Below are positions 1 to 8,192 of a stretch of DNA of 23,248 bases, in pieces. Source of the DNA: Bog-756 sp049517675. GTDB taxonomy: Bacteria; Actinomycetota; Acidimicrobiia; Acidimicrobiales; RAAP-2. The position numbers were made by a program, and so were the translations under genes. The stretch's first letter is position 1. Each line of letters starts with the position of its first letter. The stretch covers positions 1-23,248 of the forward strand of contig JBEKRV010000056.1 of the NCBI GenBank assembly GCA_049517675.1, written 5' to 3'. The notes beneath the pieces are model-generated. The model did no database searches and was not told where the DNA came from. It saw only the letters and a list, made by a program, of their open reading frames with translations.

Positions 1-446
1 CCGGTGAGGGCCCCGTCGCCGACCACGGCGACCACCCGGCGGTCGCTGCCCTGGAGCTCGAGGGCCGTCGCCATGCCGTGGGCGTAGCTGAGGACGGTCG
101 AGGCGTGGCTGTTCTCCACCCAGTCGTGCTCGGACTCGGTCCGGCTGGGGTAGCCGGAGAGCCCGTCCTCCTGGCGGAGGTGGGTGAACGACTCGCGACG
201 GCCGGTGACGAGTTTGTGCACGTAGGCCTGGTGGCCGGTGTCCCAGAGCAGGAGATCGCGGGGCGAGTCGAACGTCCGGTGGAGGGCGAGGGTGAGCTCG
301 ACCACCCCCAGGTTGGAGCCGAGGTGACCGCCGGTGGCGGTCACCGCCTCGACGATGAACTCCCGGATCTCCTTCGAGAGCAGCGTCAGCTCGTCGGGGG
401 TCAGCCTGCGGAGGTCTGCGGGACTGTCGATGTGTTCGAGGATCAT
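1..446 (-). CDS. dxs: 1-deoxy-D-xylulose-5-phosphate synthase, N-terminal part (partial)
   Basis: Thiamine-diphosphate enzyme that condenses pyruvate and glyceraldehyde 3-phosphate to DXP, the first step of the MEP isoprenoid pathway in the cytoplasm. Only the first 148 residues lie in the window; the gene runs off the left edge. The sequence shows the family signatures: GGHLGSNLGVVELTLAL at residues 39-55 (with the conserved His41), WDTGHQAYVHK at 68-78 (His72), the loop with DGLSGYP near 94-100, and the ThDP/Mg motif VVGDGALTG starting at 141. The ATG at 446 gives MILEHIDSPADLRRL, a normal Dxs start; an ATG a few bases further upstream is closed by a stop within four codons. The 155 bases before it separate it from a thioesterase gene on the same strand. 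The identification is firm; only the product's C-terminal two thirds are missing. Confidence 0.95.
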   Translation of the reverse strand, partial: MILEHIDSPADLRRLTPDELTLLSKEIREFIVEAVTATGGHLGSNLGVVELTLALHRTFDSPRDLLLWDTGHQAYVHKLVTGRRESFTHLRQEDGLSGYPSRTESEHDWVENSHASTVLSYAHGMATALELQGSDRRVVAVVGDGALT

Positions 447-601
447 GTCAACATGGGCGCCTTTGTGGTCAGGCTACCAGCGCGGACCACCCCGTACGGT
501 TCCACCAGGGGGTGTCGGAGCCGGCCGGTCAGGTCCACCGGAGCGACTCCGGAGCGACCCCGTCGACGGCCGGAGCGTGGCCGATCGGACGTTGGCGAGG
601 C

Positions 602-979
602 CTACCTGACGTTGGACAGGAAGGTCTCCCGGTCCACGATGACCCGGATCAGCTTGCCCGCGGCCACGAGGCCCCCGCCCTCGGACACCGAGACCGTGAA
701 CACCAGCCGGCGGCCCTCGATCCGGTCGAGCGTGGCCTCGGCCCACACGGTGGCCCCGATGCCCACCGGGACCAGATGGTCGAATTGGAGCCGCTTGGCC
801 ACGGACGTGCCGTTCTCGGGCAGGTGGCCCTCGATGGCACGGCAGCTCGCCTCCTCGCAGAGGGCGATCAGGCGGGGCGTGGCCAGCACGGGCACGGTGC
901 CCGACCGGAAGGCCTCGGCGGAGTCGGCGTCGGTCACCACCAGTTCGATGCGGGCGGACAGACCGGTGCGGGGAGCCAC
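602..979 (-). CDS. FlK-like hotdog-fold acyl-CoA thioesterase
   Basis: A 125-residue single-domain protein of the hotdog thioesterase superfamily, expected to hydrolyse a small acyl-CoA in the cytoplasm. The segment VLATPRLIALCEEA (31-44) followed by TSVAKRLQFDHLVPVGIGATV matches the family that includes fluoroacetyl-CoA thioesterase FlK. Thr34, Glu42 and His68 have the same spacing (8 and 34 residues) as the FlK catalytic Thr42, Glu50 and His76. The GTG at 979 is chosen because the open frame upstream has no other plausible start and this start gives MAPRTGLSARIELVV, matching the usual N-terminus. It lies divergent from tldD with about 70 bases between the starts, so the two probably have back-to-back promoters. 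The substrate cannot be read from sequence; fluoroacetyl-CoA itself is unlikely to be the everyday substrate. Confidence 0.8.
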   Translation of the reverse strand: MAPRTGLSARIELVVTDADSAEAFRSGTVPVLATPRLIALCEEASCRAIEGHLPENGTSVAKRLQFDHLVPVGIGATVWAEATLDRIEGRRLVFTVSVSEGGGLVAAGKLIRVIVDRETFLSNVR

Positions 980-1048
980 CCCGGTACGATACGTGACTGG
1001 TACTGACGTCGGCCAACGGGCGCCGGGCAGTGGAGCGAGGAGGCCGCC

Positions 1049-2443
1049 GTGATCGAAACCCCCGTGCTGGAACGGGTGCTGTCCGAGGCGTTGCGCAACG
1101 GCGGCGATTTCGCCGAGGTGTTCGCCGAGGACAGGTCCAATTCGTCGGCCCTGCTCGACGACGGACGGGTCGAGGAGCTGGCGTCCGGTCGCGAGCGGGG
1201 TGCCGGCATCCGGGTCGTCTCGGGCGAGACCACGGGGTTCGCCCACACGGCGGACCTGACCGAGCGGGGCCTGCTGCGGGCGGCCGAGGCGGCTTCGGCC
1301 GTGGCCCGACGCGGGGGATCGGGCACCAGGAGCGTCGCTGCCGGGACACTGCGGGGTGAGGCCGCGTCGCCACGGGGCGACCGACCCGTCCCGACCACCG
1401 GTTCGAAGGCGGACGCGCTCGACCTGCTCCAGCGGGCCGACGACGCCGCACGGGCATCGGGTGACGGGATCTCCCAGGTCCAGGCCGGGTTCGGGACCTC
1501 GACCCGCCGGGTGCTGATCGCCAACTCCGACGGCCTGCTGGCCGGTGACGAGCAGGCGAGGACCCGGTTCTCCGTGTCGTGCGTGGCCCTCGGGGACACC
1601 GGGATGCAGACCGGCTACGAGACGGCCGCCCGCACGCTCGGCTTCGAGCTGTTCGACGACGTCTCGGTCGAGGAGCTGGCCCGGACGGCGGCGACCCAGG
1701 CCCTGGCCAAGCTGTCGGCCCGCCCCGCACCCTCGGGCGAGCTCCCGGTGGTGCTGGCCGGGGGGAGTGGAGGCATCCTGTTCCACGAGGCCTGCGGTCA
1801 CGGTCTCGAGGCCGACCACATCGTCAAGAACGCCTCGGTCTACACCGGCAAGATCGGCCAGCAGGTGGCCAGCACCCTCGTCACCCTGGTCGACGACGGG
1901 ACGGTCGGTTCGGAGTGGGGGACGTTCCAGGTCGACGACGAGGGCCGGCCGGCCCAGCGGAACGTGCTGATCCAGGACGGGATCCTCACGGACTACCTGT
2001 GGGACTACCTGCGGGCGAGGAAGGAGGGACGGGCGTCGTCGGGCAACGGGAGGCGGCAGTCCTATCGTGACCTGCCGATGGTCCGGATGACCAACACGTT
2101 CCTCCTCCCGGGCGACGACGACGCGGACGAGATCGTCGCCCAGACCCCGAGGGGCGTCTACGTGGCCAAGCTCGGCGGCGGCCAGGTCAACACCACCACC
2201 GGGGATTTCGTGTTCGGCACGTCGATGGCGTACCTGATCGAGGACGGGGTCATCACCGAGCCCCTGCGCGACGCCAACCTCATCGGCAACGGCCCCGAGA
2301 TCCTCCGGCGCATCGATGCCGTGGGCGCCGACTTCTCGATGACACCGGGTACGTGCGGCAAGGACGGCCAGAGCGTCCCGGTCGGTTGCGGCCAGGCCAC
2401 CATGCGCCTCACCGGTGTGACCATCGGGGGTACGGCCGAATGA
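1049..2443 (+). CDS. tldD: TldD metalloprotease subunit
   Basis: Zinc-dependent protease subunit of 464 residues that in other bacteria forms a cytoplasmic TldD/TldE(PmbA) heterodimer degrading unfolded or small peptides, and in E. coli maturing microcin B17 and degrading CcdA. The zinc site HEACGH is visible at residues 246-251 (His246, Glu247, His251) within FHEACGHGLEADH, and the third ligand region TPGTCGKDGQ has Cys436. Other conserved blocks are GSEWGTFQVDDEG, RQSYRDLPMVRMTNT and GGGQVNTTTGDFVFG. The GTG at 1049 is set by a strong ribosome binding site, GAGGAGG at 1037-1043, five bases upstream. The stop overlaps the start of pmbA by ATGA, so the two are co-transcribed and probably translationally coupled. 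Length is normal for the family. Confidence 0.95.
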   Translation: MIETPVLERVLSEALRNGGDFAEVFAEDRSNSSALLDDGRVEELASGRERGAGIRVVSGETTGFAHTADLTERGLLRAAEAASAVARRGGSGTRSVAAGTLRGEAASPRGDRPVPTTGSKADALDLLQRADDAARASGDGISQVQAGFGTSTRRVLIANSDGLLAGDEQARTRFSVSCVALGDTGMQTGYETAARTLGFELFDDVSVEELARTAATQALAKLSARPAPSGELPVVLAGGSGGILFHEACGHGLEADHIVKNASVYTGKIGQQVASTLVTLVDDGTVGSEWGTFQVDDEGRPAQRNVLIQDGILTDYLWDYLRARKEGRASSGNGRRQSYRDLPMVRMTNTFLLPGDDDADEIVAQTPRGVYVAKLGGGQVNTTTGDFVFGTSMAYLIEDGVITEPLRDANLIGNGPEILRRIDAVGADFSMTPGTCGKDGQSVPVGCGQATMRLTGVTIGGTAE

Positions 2444-3843
2444 GCGCCACCACCGAGGAGACGGGTACGACCGGCCCCCTGACGGGTGACGGACCGGAGG
2501 AATTGCTCGCCCTGGCCGAGCGGGTGGCCGGCTGGGCGCGTTCGGGCGAGGAGGTCGAGGTCTACGTGGCCCGGGGGACCGAGACCGAGGTCCGCGCCTA
2601 CGAGGGGGAGGTCGAGTCGCTCACGTCGGCGAGCTCGGCCGGTATCGGCATCCGTGTGGTCGTCGACCACCGGTTGGGCTTCGCCTGGGCCGGCTCGCTC
2701 GACGAGTCGGTGCTGGGGGAGACCCTCGACGAGGCGAGGGACAACGCCGAATTCGCCACGGCGGACGAGCACGTCCGGCTGGCTGTGCCCGACGGCGTGG
2801 CCGCCGTCCCGATCGACCTGTGGGACGACGGGCTGGACGCGGTGCCGACGACGAGGAAGATCGAACTGGCCCTGGCCCTCGAGGCCCTGGCCAGAGCCGC
2901 GGATCCGAGGATCCGACAGGTCGACTCCGCGGACTACGGCGACGTCGCCACCGAGGCCGCGCTGGTATCGACCACGGGCATCCGTTCGTCGAGCCGCAAG
3001 ACGTCGGGCTACCTGTCGGTCAGCGTGATCGCCGGGGAGGGCGATGCGAGCCAGACCGGAAGCGGTTTCAGCGTGGGCCGGGGCTTCGACGGACTCGAGC
3101 CGGACCGTGCCGCCGAGGACGCCGTCAGCCGTGCCGTCCGCCTGCTGGGCGCGACCAAGGGGCCCTCGGGGCGGTCCACGGTGGTGTTCGACCGCCGCAT
3201 GGCGACCGCGCTCCTGTCGGTCGTGTCGTCGGCGCTGTCCGGTGAGGCCGTCGCCAAGGGACGGTCCTTCTTCGCCGGCCGGGTGGGCGAGCAGGTGGGC
3301 CACCCCGGTCTCACCATCGTCGACGACCCCACCGACCCGCGTGCCTACGGTGCCGCCGCCTACGACGCCGAGGGACTGGCCTGTCGGCGGAACGCCCTGA
3401 TCGACGCCGGGGTGCTCCAAGGGTTCCTGTACGACACGGTGTCGGCGTCGCGGGCGGGTGTGGCCTCGACCGGGTCCGCCGTCCGCGGTGGCTACTCCGG
3501 GACCCCGGCTCCGGGCTGCCGTGCGCTCACCCTCGCCCCGGGCCCCGAGGGCTACGACGAGGAAGGCGTGCTCGCCGCGGTGGGTGAGGGACTGTTCGTC
3601 CAGTCGATGACCGGGGTCCACTCGGGGGTCAATCCGATCAGCGGCGACTTCTCGGTGGGAGCGGAGGGCCTGATGATCCGGGGCGGCAAGCTGGCCGAGC
3701 CGGTGCGTGGGATCACGGTCGCATCCACGCTCCAGCGGATGCTGCTGTCGCTCGAGGTGGTGGGTGCCGACGTCGAGTGGCTCCCGGGGATCGCCGCGGG
3801 GCAGACGCTGGCCATCGGCGACATGCAGATCAGCGGGGTATAG
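2440..3843 (+). CDS. pmbA: PmbA/TldE, partner subunit of TldD protease
   Basis: A 467-residue homologue of TldD that lacks the HExxxH zinc motif, as the TldE/PmbA subunit does. It is the non-catalytic partner that shapes the peptide chamber of the TldD/TldE complex. Family blocks seen include the N-terminal VEVYVARGTETEVRAYEGEV, the central GRVGEQVGHPGLTIVDDP, and the C-terminal GVHSGVNPISGDFSVGAEG, followed by LEVVGADVEWLPG. The ATG at 2440 overlaps the tldD stop by four bases; an ATG further upstream in the same frame lies inside tldD and is not credible. The gene ends 27 bases before the stop of pilO, which is read from the other strand. Nothing unusual was seen in the protein. Confidence 0.93.
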   Translation: MSATTEETGTTGPLTGDGPEELLALAERVAGWARSGEEVEVYVARGTETEVRAYEGEVESLTSASSAGIGIRVVVDHRLGFAWAGSLDESVLGETLDEARDNAEFATADEHVRLAVPDGVAAVPIDLWDDGLDAVPTTRKIELALALEALARAADPRIRQVDSADYGDVATEAALVSTTGIRSSSRKTSGYLSVSVIAGEGDASQTGSGFSVGRGFDGLEPDRAAEDAVSRAVRLLGATKGPSGRSTVVFDRRMATALLSVVSSALSGEAVAKGRSFFAGRVGEQVGHPGLTIVDDPTDPRAYGAAAYDAEGLACRRNALIDAGVLQGFLYDTVSASRAGVASTGSAVRGGYSGTPAPGCRALTLAPGPEGYDEEGVLAAVGEGLFVQSMTGVHSGVNPISGDFSVGAEGLMIRGGKLAEPVRGITVASTLQRMLLSLEVVGADVEWLPGIAAGQTLAIGDMQISGV

Positions 3844-3870
3844 ACGACCGATCGTCGCCGCACCGGGGAC

Positions 3871-4656
3871 CTACTTGAGCGAGGACTCCACCGCCGTGGC
3901 CTTGGTGCAGGAGGACAGGGCGTTCGGCGTCGAGGTGTAGTAGATCGAGCCGGTGATCTGGAGGTTGTAGGGGCCCGCACTCGCCGGTGTGGTCTGACCG
4001 CCAACCCACAGTGGAGACCCCGTGGCGCTCGAGGACGAGCTGCCCGACGACGAGCTTCCCGACGAACTGGAGGACCCGGACGACGATCCGTTGGACGAGG
4101 ATGCCTGTCCGAAGGCCAGGACGAACTTCTGGATCGTGAACAGCCGGGGGAAGCTGTCCAGGCCGTTGACGAAGGCGGTGATCTGTCCGTAGTTGCCCTG
4201 GACGGTCAGCGTGGTGGGGACGGCGGTGACCCCGGTGCTCGACGGTGCCGCTCCGGCGACGGCGGGTGTCGTCGTCGCCCCGGCGGTGCTGAGAGCCGGG
4301 GCGAAGCCGCTGAACTGGGCGAGGGTGACGCCGGAGGTCCCGGCCAGGTCGTTGAACTGGCTCTCGAAGCTCGACTCCTCGGCGTCGACATCGGTCGGGC
4401 TCTGCACCGAGGGGATCTGGGTGCTGATCTTCTGGAGGTCGGCGCAGTTGGACGACAACTTCTGACCCTCGGACTGGAGCGACGCCAGCCGGGTCTGGAG
4501 TGACGCCTCCTGGCCCTGGAGCGTGGTGCTCTGGGCCTGGAGGTTGGTCAGCTTGGAGTTCTGGGGGGCGATCAGAGCCAACCAGAGGATGATGGCCACG
4601 ACGATGGCTCCGCCGGCGATCAGCAGCGGCATGCGGTACTCCTGGACGGTGTTCAT
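3871..4656 (-). CDS. pilO: PilO-like type IV pilus inner-membrane assembly protein
   Basis: A 261-residue bitopic protein: short cytoplasmic N-terminus, one membrane segment at about residues 8-30, a predicted coiled coil at 33-80 rich in Gln, Leu and Ser, then an extracytoplasmic domain that fits the ferredoxin-like PilO fold (LTVQGNYGQITAFVNGLDSFPRLFTIQKFVL at about 150-180 is the typical PilO strand-helix-strand block). PilO pairs with PilN and links the pilus motor to the fibre. Its ATG overlaps the stop of the pilMN gene by ATGA, so it is the second gene of that operon. Odd feature: a Ser/Gly-only stretch at about residues 186-213, inserted after the conserved block, which is not part of normal PilO. 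Cys71 and Cys250 could form a disulfide; this is a guess. No separate pilP follows. Confidence 0.85.
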   Translation of the reverse strand: MNTVQEYRMPLLIAGGAIVVAIILWLALIAPQNSKLTNLQAQSTTLQGQEASLQTRLASLQSEGQKLSSNCADLQKISTQIPSVQSPTDVDAEESSFESQFNDLAGTSGVTLAQFSGFAPALSTAGATTTPAVAGAAPSSTGVTAVPTTLTVQGNYGQITAFVNGLDSFPRLFTIQKFVLAFGQASSSNGSSSGSSSSSGSSSSGSSSSSATGSPLWVGGQTTPASAGPYNLQITGSIYYTSTPNALSSCTKATAVESSLK

Positions 4657-6353
4657 TTGAGGCTCGCATCCTTGCTCAGGCTGGCGTTCGGGGTCACCGA
4701 GACGGTGAAGGGGAACGAGATGGTCGAGTTGGCGTTGACCGTGGTCGCACCCTGCAGCGGATTGGCGAAGAACTGCGAGGTGGACACCGCGTTGATCCAC
4801 GCCTCCGAGATGGAGAGGCTCGGGCCGGGGCCGGTCACGTTGAGGTCGATGGTCCCGATGGCAGCAGACTCGGTGCCGGTGGCTGCACCCGTCGTGGGTG
4901 TCGCCGGCGTCGCAGCCGACGCCGCCGATCCGGACGATGCGGTCACCTCGGAGCCGTCGAACGACTGCACCGACGCGTTGTCGGGTGTGATGGCGATGAG
5001 GTTGGTCAGGGCCAGCGGCCAGTCGACCGCGGAGTTGAGCACCGACGCCCGTCGGGCCAGTCCGGCGGTGTAGGCGTCGTTGGCCGCGACCACCAGGTCG
5101 TATTTCGGCACCTGGGCGTTGAGCGAGGCGATCGACGACTGCAGATCGTCGACGTTGTTCTGGGCGTCGTGGACCTGGAGGAACTTCCATCCGCCGAACA
5201 GGACCAGGAGCACGATCACCACGATCGATCCGACGAGTGTCCGCTCCTGGATCCGCTTCATCCGGGACCGCTGTGCCACCTCGGGTGGCAGCAGGTTGAA
5301 TTTCTTGACCGCCTTGTCCGGCTCGGGGAGGGCGAGTCCGATCGGCGACGCCAGCATCGGGTCCACCTGGGCTGCCTGCTCGGGGGCGAGGTCGAGCTTC
5401 GAGATGTCGAGCCGATCGAGAGCCGATCCGGCCCGGACCGGGATCCGGACATGCGCCTCGAGCAGTGGGATGAACCCGTAGAGCTCGGACCCGCCCCCGG
5501 TCACCAGGACCTGGGAGACGGGCTGCTTGCCGGGGAGCGACGCGAAGTACTGGATCGAGTTCCGGATCTCGTCGACCAGGTCGAGCATCCCGGGCTGGGC
5601 GATCCGTTCGGCTGCCTCCACCTGGGTCGAGTCCTCGCCGAACTTGTACTTGAGTGCCTCGGCGTCGATGATCGGGATGTCGAGTGAGGAGGAGATGGCG
5701 GCGGTGATGGCATTCCCACCGGACCCGATGGTGCGGACGAACTGGGGGCGGCCCGACTGGTGGACGACGACCACGGTGAGCCCGGCACCGACGGAGACGA
5801 TCGCTTCGGGCTGGTCGGATCCGTCGGAGCCGCCGACGGCCCGGACCAGGGCGGACGAGATGAGGTCGACCCCGACCACGGTGAGTCCGGCCCGCTCGAC
5901 CGTGCCGATGACCCCGTTGACCAGGTCCGCGTGGGCCGCGGCGACCAGGACCCGACGCATCTTGGCCCCGTCGTCGTTGGTGTAGTCGGCCAGTACCTGG
6001 GAGGAGAGGATGGTCTGGTCGGGGGGGAAGGGGATGACTTCTTCGGACTGGAAGCGGACGGCGCTCTCCACCTCGTTGTCGGGTACGTAGGGGAGGTCGA
6101 TCTCCCGGGTGATCGCCCGCAGACCGGCGATGCCCACGATGACCGAGGACCCCGAGAACTGCCCGTTCTTCCAGAGCTTCTCGATGGCCTCGACGACCGA
6201 GGTCGCGTCGCGGATCTCGCCGTCCACGAGCGCGCCGGGGGGGAGGCCGACCTGGCCGTAGGTCATGAGTACCGGTGTGGACTTGGAGATGTCGATCTCG
6301 GCGGCGCGGACCGCGCTCGTGCCGATGTCGAGGCCGACGATCAGGCGCGCCAT
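4653..6353 (-). CDS. Fused PilM-PilN type IV pilus assembly protein
   Basis: A 566-residue protein joining two normally separate pilus proteins. Residues 1-345 are PilM, an actin-like cytoplasmic ATP-binding protein: LIVGLDIGTSAVRAAEI at the N-terminus (phosphate loop 1), SEEVIPFPPDQT near 103-114, IVSVGAGLTVVVVHQ near 185-199 (phosphate 2), and VLVTGGGSELYG near 282-293 (adenosine loop). Residues 352-358, FNLLPPE, are the PilN cytoplasmic peptide that PilM binds in other species. A membrane segment follows at about 373-391, a coiled coil at 392-415, and a PilN-type extracytoplasmic domain to the end, with a Ser/Ala/Thr/Pro-rich insertion at about 470-500. No stop or frameshift separates the parts. 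The arrangement resembles GspL of type II secretion. ATG at 6353 has GGAG about nine bases upstream. Confidence 0.9.
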   Translation of the reverse strand: MARLIVGLDIGTSAVRAAEIDISKSTPVLMTYGQVGLPPGALVDGEIRDATSVVEAIEKLWKNGQFSGSSVIVGIAGLRAITREIDLPYVPDNEVESAVRFQSEEVIPFPPDQTILSSQVLADYTNDDGAKMRRVLVAAAHADLVNGVIGTVERAGLTVVGVDLISSALVRAVGGSDGSDQPEAIVSVGAGLTVVVVHQSGRPQFVRTIGSGGNAITAAISSSLDIPIIDAEALKYKFGEDSTQVEAAERIAQPGMLDLVDEIRNSIQYFASLPGKQPVSQVLVTGGGSELYGFIPLLEAHVRIPVRAGSALDRLDISKLDLAPEQAAQVDPMLASPIGLALPEPDKAVKKFNLLPPEVAQRSRMKRIQERTLVGSIVVIVLLVLFGGWKFLQVHDAQNNVDDLQSSIASLNAQVPKYDLVVAANDAYTAGLARRASVLNSAVDWPLALTNLIAITPDNASVQSFDGSEVTASSGSAASAATPATPTTGAATGTESAAIGTIDLNVTGPGPSLSISEAWINAVSTSQFFANPLQGATTVNANSTISFPFTVSVTPNASLSKDASLK

Positions 6354-6579
6354 GGCTCGGCTCCAGTCGTGGAGGGGACGCGGACCTCATGTCGATGGCC
6401 GACGCGGGAGGTGCCGGCGTGGAAGCCGGCATCGGTCACGTCGACCCCTGGACGCAACGTCGGAACTGTCATTCGTGGACTCCGGTCGATCGTGGAATGC
6501 CAATGCATTTCATGGCCGTAGTGGGACTATCGGAACGGAGCCGCGCCACCTTGAGCCGGACCGGTGCCGGGACCGGAAT

Positions 6580-7692
6580 TCAGCCGGGTTGTGGGGCGAA
6601 CGAGCCGGTCTGGAGGATCCCCTGGCGCTCGAGCATGACCTTGAGGTCGTGCGGGTTGCTGGCCGTCGCCATCGCCTCGGCGAGCGTGATCCGGCCGTCC
6701 GCCAACAGGGCGGCGAGCGACTGGTCGAAGGTGACCATGCCGTAGTAGGCGCCATCGGCCACGATCGACTCGATGTCGCCCGTCAGCAGCGGGTCGATGA
6801 TGGCCTGCTGGATCCTTCCGTTGACGACGAGGACCTCGAGAACGGGAACCCGGCCGTTCCCGTCGATCGTGGGGATCAGCCGTTGGCAGATGATGCCCTG
6901 CAGCGATCCGGCCAGGCTCAGCCTGATCTGGGACTGCTGGTGAGGCGGGAAGAAGTCCACGATCCGGTTGATCGTCTCCGTGGCATTGATGGTGTGGAGC
7001 GTCGAGAACACGAGGTGGCCCGTCTCGGCGGCGCCCAGGGCGGCGGCGACCGTCTCCTGGTCGCGCATCTCACCGACCAGGATCACGTCGGGGTCCTGGC
7101 GGAGGACGACCCGCATGGCCGACGAGAACGAGTCGGTGTCGAAGCCCACCTCGCGTTGGTCGATGGCGGCAAGGTCGTCCTTGTGGAGCACCTCGACCGG
7201 GTCCTCGATGGTCACGATGTGACACGACCGCAGGTGGTTGATGTGGTCGATCATGGCGGCGAGGGTGGTGGTCTTGCCGGAACCGGTCGGACCGGTGACG
7301 AGGACGAGGCCGCGCATCTCGTTCGCCAGCTGCGACACCACCGGCGGGAGGCTGAGTTCCTCTGCCGTCGCAGCCGTCGGCCGGACGCGCCGGATGGCCA
7401 GGGCCACCGAGGAGCGTTGGTAGTAGGCGTTGACCCGGAACCGCCCGGTGCCGCGGACGCTGTACGCGAAGTCGGCCTCGTGTCGGACGTGGAACGTCTC
7501 GATGACCGACTCGGTCATCATCGCTTCGGCGATCGCCCGCGTCTCGTCGGCGGTGAACGCCGGCTCGTCCGGAACGGTTCGCAGGGCTCCGGCAATCCGC
7601 ATCCGGGGGGGCGCACCGGCCTTGATGTGGAGGTCGGAGCCGTCGAGCTCCCCGAGCTCGATGAGGAGGCGGTCCAGATCGGAAATGTCCAT
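6580..7692 (-). CDS. pilT: PilT-family pilus motor ATPase (stand-alone copy)
   Basis: A 370-residue hexameric cytoplasmic ATPase of the GspE/PilT family, expected to drive pilus retraction. Motifs in order: N-terminal PAS-like region with SDLHIKAGAPP at 19-29, Walker A GPTGSGKT at 134-141, Asp box TIEDPVE at 161-167, Walker B region DPDVILVGEMRDQET at 200-214, and His box ETGHLVFSTLHT at 223-234. The C-terminal AIRNLIRE motif of classical PilT is absent; at that place the protein reads VVNGRIQQAIIDP (289-301). The C-terminal TFDQSLAALLADGRITLAEA block is PilT/PilU-like. The length is normal. It is on the same strand as pilMN but 226 bases upstream, so it may be its own transcription unit. PilU-type accessory motor is the main alternative. 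Confidence 0.9.
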   Translation of the reverse strand: MDISDLDRLLIELGELDGSDLHIKAGAPPRMRIAGALRTVPDEPAFTADETRAIAEAMMTESVIETFHVRHEADFAYSVRGTGRFRVNAYYQRSSVALAIRRVRPTAATAEELSLPPVVSQLANEMRGLVLVTGPTGSGKTTTLAAMIDHINHLRSCHIVTIEDPVEVLHKDDLAAIDQREVGFDTDSFSSAMRVVLRQDPDVILVGEMRDQETVAAALGAAETGHLVFSTLHTINATETINRIVDFFPPHQQSQIRLSLAGSLQGIICQRLIPTIDGNGRVPVLEVLVVNGRIQQAIIDPLLTGDIESIVADGAYYGMVTFDQSLAALLADGRITLAEAMATASNPHDLKVMLERQGILQTGSFAPQPG

Positions 7693-7705
7693 TACAGCCA
7701 CTGTA
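7693..7705 (-). promoter_or_regulatory. Candidate -10 element for a leaderless pilT transcript
   Basis: Reading the minus strand, TACAGT (7705-7700) fits the actinobacterial TANNNT -10 pattern and lies exactly seven bases before the pilT ATG at 7692. No ribosome binding site is visible between them, which is what a leaderless mRNA would look like. No convincing -35 element was found, so this is a weak call. Confidence 0.3.
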
Positions 7706-7805
7706 CAGGACCACTCTTCGCGGACATAGCACTTCGGAGAGTGGTTACGATCCGGCCCGTCGGATCGGGCCCAGGAGCGTCCGGTCCTCGCTGTCCCGCC
7801 GATCC

Positions 7806-8192
7806 TCAGTCGGAGGTGGCGGACGAACCCCCGGTACCGCCGGACGCCGGAGCGGTGGTGGCCGGGGCCTTGGCCGGCGTCTTGTCCGGCGTCGTTGTCG
7901 GTGTCTTGTCCGCCGACCCGGCGCTGGAGCCGGTGTCGGAGCCGGTCGAACCACCTTCCGCCGCGGCGGGTGCAGGTGTGCCGGCGTCGCTCCCACCGCT
8001 CGTCGTCCCGCTCCCGGATCGGCTGTCGGTCTTGTAGAACCCGCTGCCCTTGAACACGATGCCGACGTTGCCGAACACCTTGCGCACGGGAGACCCGCAG
8101 GTCGGGCACTCGGTCAACGGTTCGTCGTGGAACGACTGCACGACGTCGAAGTTCCTCGCGCAGTGGTCACAACGGTATTCATAGGTGGGCAC
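7806..8192 (-). CDS. FmdB-family zinc ribbon protein
   Basis: A 128-residue protein whose first 50 residues form the small zinc ribbon of the FmdB/CxxC_CxxC_SSSS family: MPTYEYRCDHC at the start, with Cys8-Cys11 and Cys29-Cys32 as zinc ligands, and the closing block VGIVFKGSGFYKTDSR typical of the family. FmdB was named as a putative regulator in methylotrophs, but the molecular role is not established. The rest (about 55-128) is a low-complexity tail of Ser, Thr, Gly, Ala, Pro and Asp with a repeated DKTP. GTG at 8192 is preceded by a good ribosome binding site (GGAAGGAA). It is divergent from moaC with 120 bases between starts. Confidence 0.85.
   Translation of the reverse strand: MPTYEYRCDHCARNFDVVQSFHDEPLTECPTCGSPVRKVFGNVGIVFKGSGFYKTDSRSGSGTTSGGSDAGTPAPAAAEGGSTGSDTGSSAGSADKTPTTTPDKTPAKAPATTAPASGGTGGSSATSD

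Noticed and set aside
3843..3856. GACGA/TCGTC hairpin between pmbA and pilO stops as a bidirectional terminator
   Set aside because: Stem of only five bases with no T-rich tail on either side; too weak to call.
4657..6432. Minus-strand frame continuing upstream of pilO over pilMN
   Set aside because: Arg/Pro/Gly-rich overlap of pilMN in another frame; pilO starts at 4656 where its membrane segment begins.
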